Assembly (NCBI RefSeq): GCF_016907675.1 | Contig: NZ_JAFBCJ010000001.1 | Location: forward strand, 3,720,001-3,784,000 | Length of the DNA stretch: 64,000 bases | DNA from: Geodermatophilus bullaregiensis | GTDB lineage: Bacteria; Actinomycetota; Actinomycetes; Mycobacteriales; Geodermatophilaceae | Reading direction: 5' to 3' | Shown: positions 63,496 through 64,000 of the stretch, piece after piece | Layout: each line of letters starts with the position of its first letter | Numbering within the stretch: position 1 is the stretch's first letter | Notes under the pieces: model-generated | The model's input: only the letters and a program-made list of their open reading frames with translations | What the model was told of the DNA's origin: nothing | Databases searched by the model: none | Position numbers and translations under genes: made by a program

Positions 63496-63799
63496 CCTAC
63501 CGTACTTCTCGGCTGTCCAGCTGGATCATCCGCGTCGCCTCCGCGGCGGCCGGCGGCAGGTCATCGGGCTGGTGAGCGCTGTGCCAGCCTCACGAGGACG
63601 CCAGGATCGAGCGTCTTCGCTGGTCGGGTGCCTGACGCGGCTGGGCTGCACCCGCATCGGCTCGCCCGGGATCATCGGGCAGCGACCACCAGAAGCGCTG
63701 TGCAGAGCCGCGAACCGCAGTTGGCGCATGAGCGGAAGCGGGTGAGTCATCGGGCGAGTTCTCGCGCCCCGGATCCGCGTGGACACCGCCCTTGCCGCC

Positions 63800-64000
63800 A
63801 CACCCTCCGCTGACGACGCCCATCTGCGCAGTGTCTTCGCCAGACTCGGTGTCAGCTCGCGGACCCAGCTCGCGCTGCAGATCGACCACACACCGGTCGA
63901 CGACCGAAGGAACGCCCAGGCTCGCATAGCCGGCACCGGAGCACGGACACCCTGCCCCTCGTCGGCACGGGGTCGTGTCGGCGCGCGGGTCATCGACGCT
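63800..64000 (+). pseudogene. LuxR-type HTH C-terminal scrap, running to window end
   Basis: The frame reads DDAHLRSVFARLGVSSRTQLALQI, the last two helices of a LuxR/FixJ HTH. The first part of the HTH and any sensor domain are absent upstream. The frame stays open to base 64000. Confidence 0.4.

Overview
The window looks like chromosome from a very high-GC actinobacterium. Codon third positions are almost all G or C, GTG starts and 4-base GTGA overlaps are common, and the gene set (fatty-acid catabolism, an ECF sigma factor with a zinc-finger anti-sigma factor, CopCD/YcnI/SCO, a DUF5994 protein, TypA) fits the Geodermatophilaceae (Blastococcus, Geodermatophilus, Modestobacter) or a close relative. 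The genus is an inference from style; there is no rRNA here.

From 0 to 39.2 kb the chromosome is ordinary and well kept. It holds a 5'-cut flavin monooxygenase, hydrolases, a K+ channel with an RCK domain, two acyl-CoA synthetases, a patatin, a secreted glycerophosphodiesterase, a methyltransferase and a TetR regulator divergent from a paired acyl-CoA dehydrogenase and enoyl-CoA hydratase operon. These are followed by a VapC-like PIN gene, MarR/YceI, TypA, a sulfite-exporter-type transporter behind a cysteine-rich leader peptide, and a PiT phosphate transporter with its DUF47 partner. An ECF sigma gene diverges from an anti-sigma-CopCD-YcnI-SCO copper/redox operon. A tightly overlapping four-gene operon (polyol dehydrogenase, HAD phosphatase, CDP-glycerol-type polymerase, nucleotidyltransferase) looks like a pathway for an alditol-phosphate wall polymer. 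A putative c-di-AMP riboswitch then precedes an M23 peptidase.

At 39,246 there is a complete tRNA-Ala(GGC). Its last 42 bases plus 3 more (45 identical bases) recur at 61,638, each copy followed by a related hairpin. Between them lies a 22.4-kb integrated island with a tyrosine integrase and an excisionase next to the tRNA. The rest is a patchwork of cargo (two methyltransferases, a Tat-type polysaccharide deacetylase, a beta-lactamase-fold protein without the usual catalytic residues, DUF6092 and nitroreductase genes, a GAF-ANTAR regulator, several small proteins) and insertion-sequence debris: IS630, IS481, IS982/IS5 chimera, IS5, IS256, IS110. I see no replication or conjugation genes, so the island is probably decayed or mobilised in trans. 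Many junctions are gene fusions or truncations made by IS activity.

From 61.7 to 64 kb, outside the second att copy, there is one intact alpha/beta hydrolase followed by more remnants.

The most interesting points are the polyol/CDP-alditol operon, the cysteine leader upstream of the TauE-type transporter, the riboswitch upstream of the peptidase, the divergent sigma/anti-sigma copper locus, and the island's recombination products: a chimeric transposase flanked by CTAG, a membrane protein-IS110 fusion, and a pentanucleotide repeat that shifts the frame of a membrane protein.
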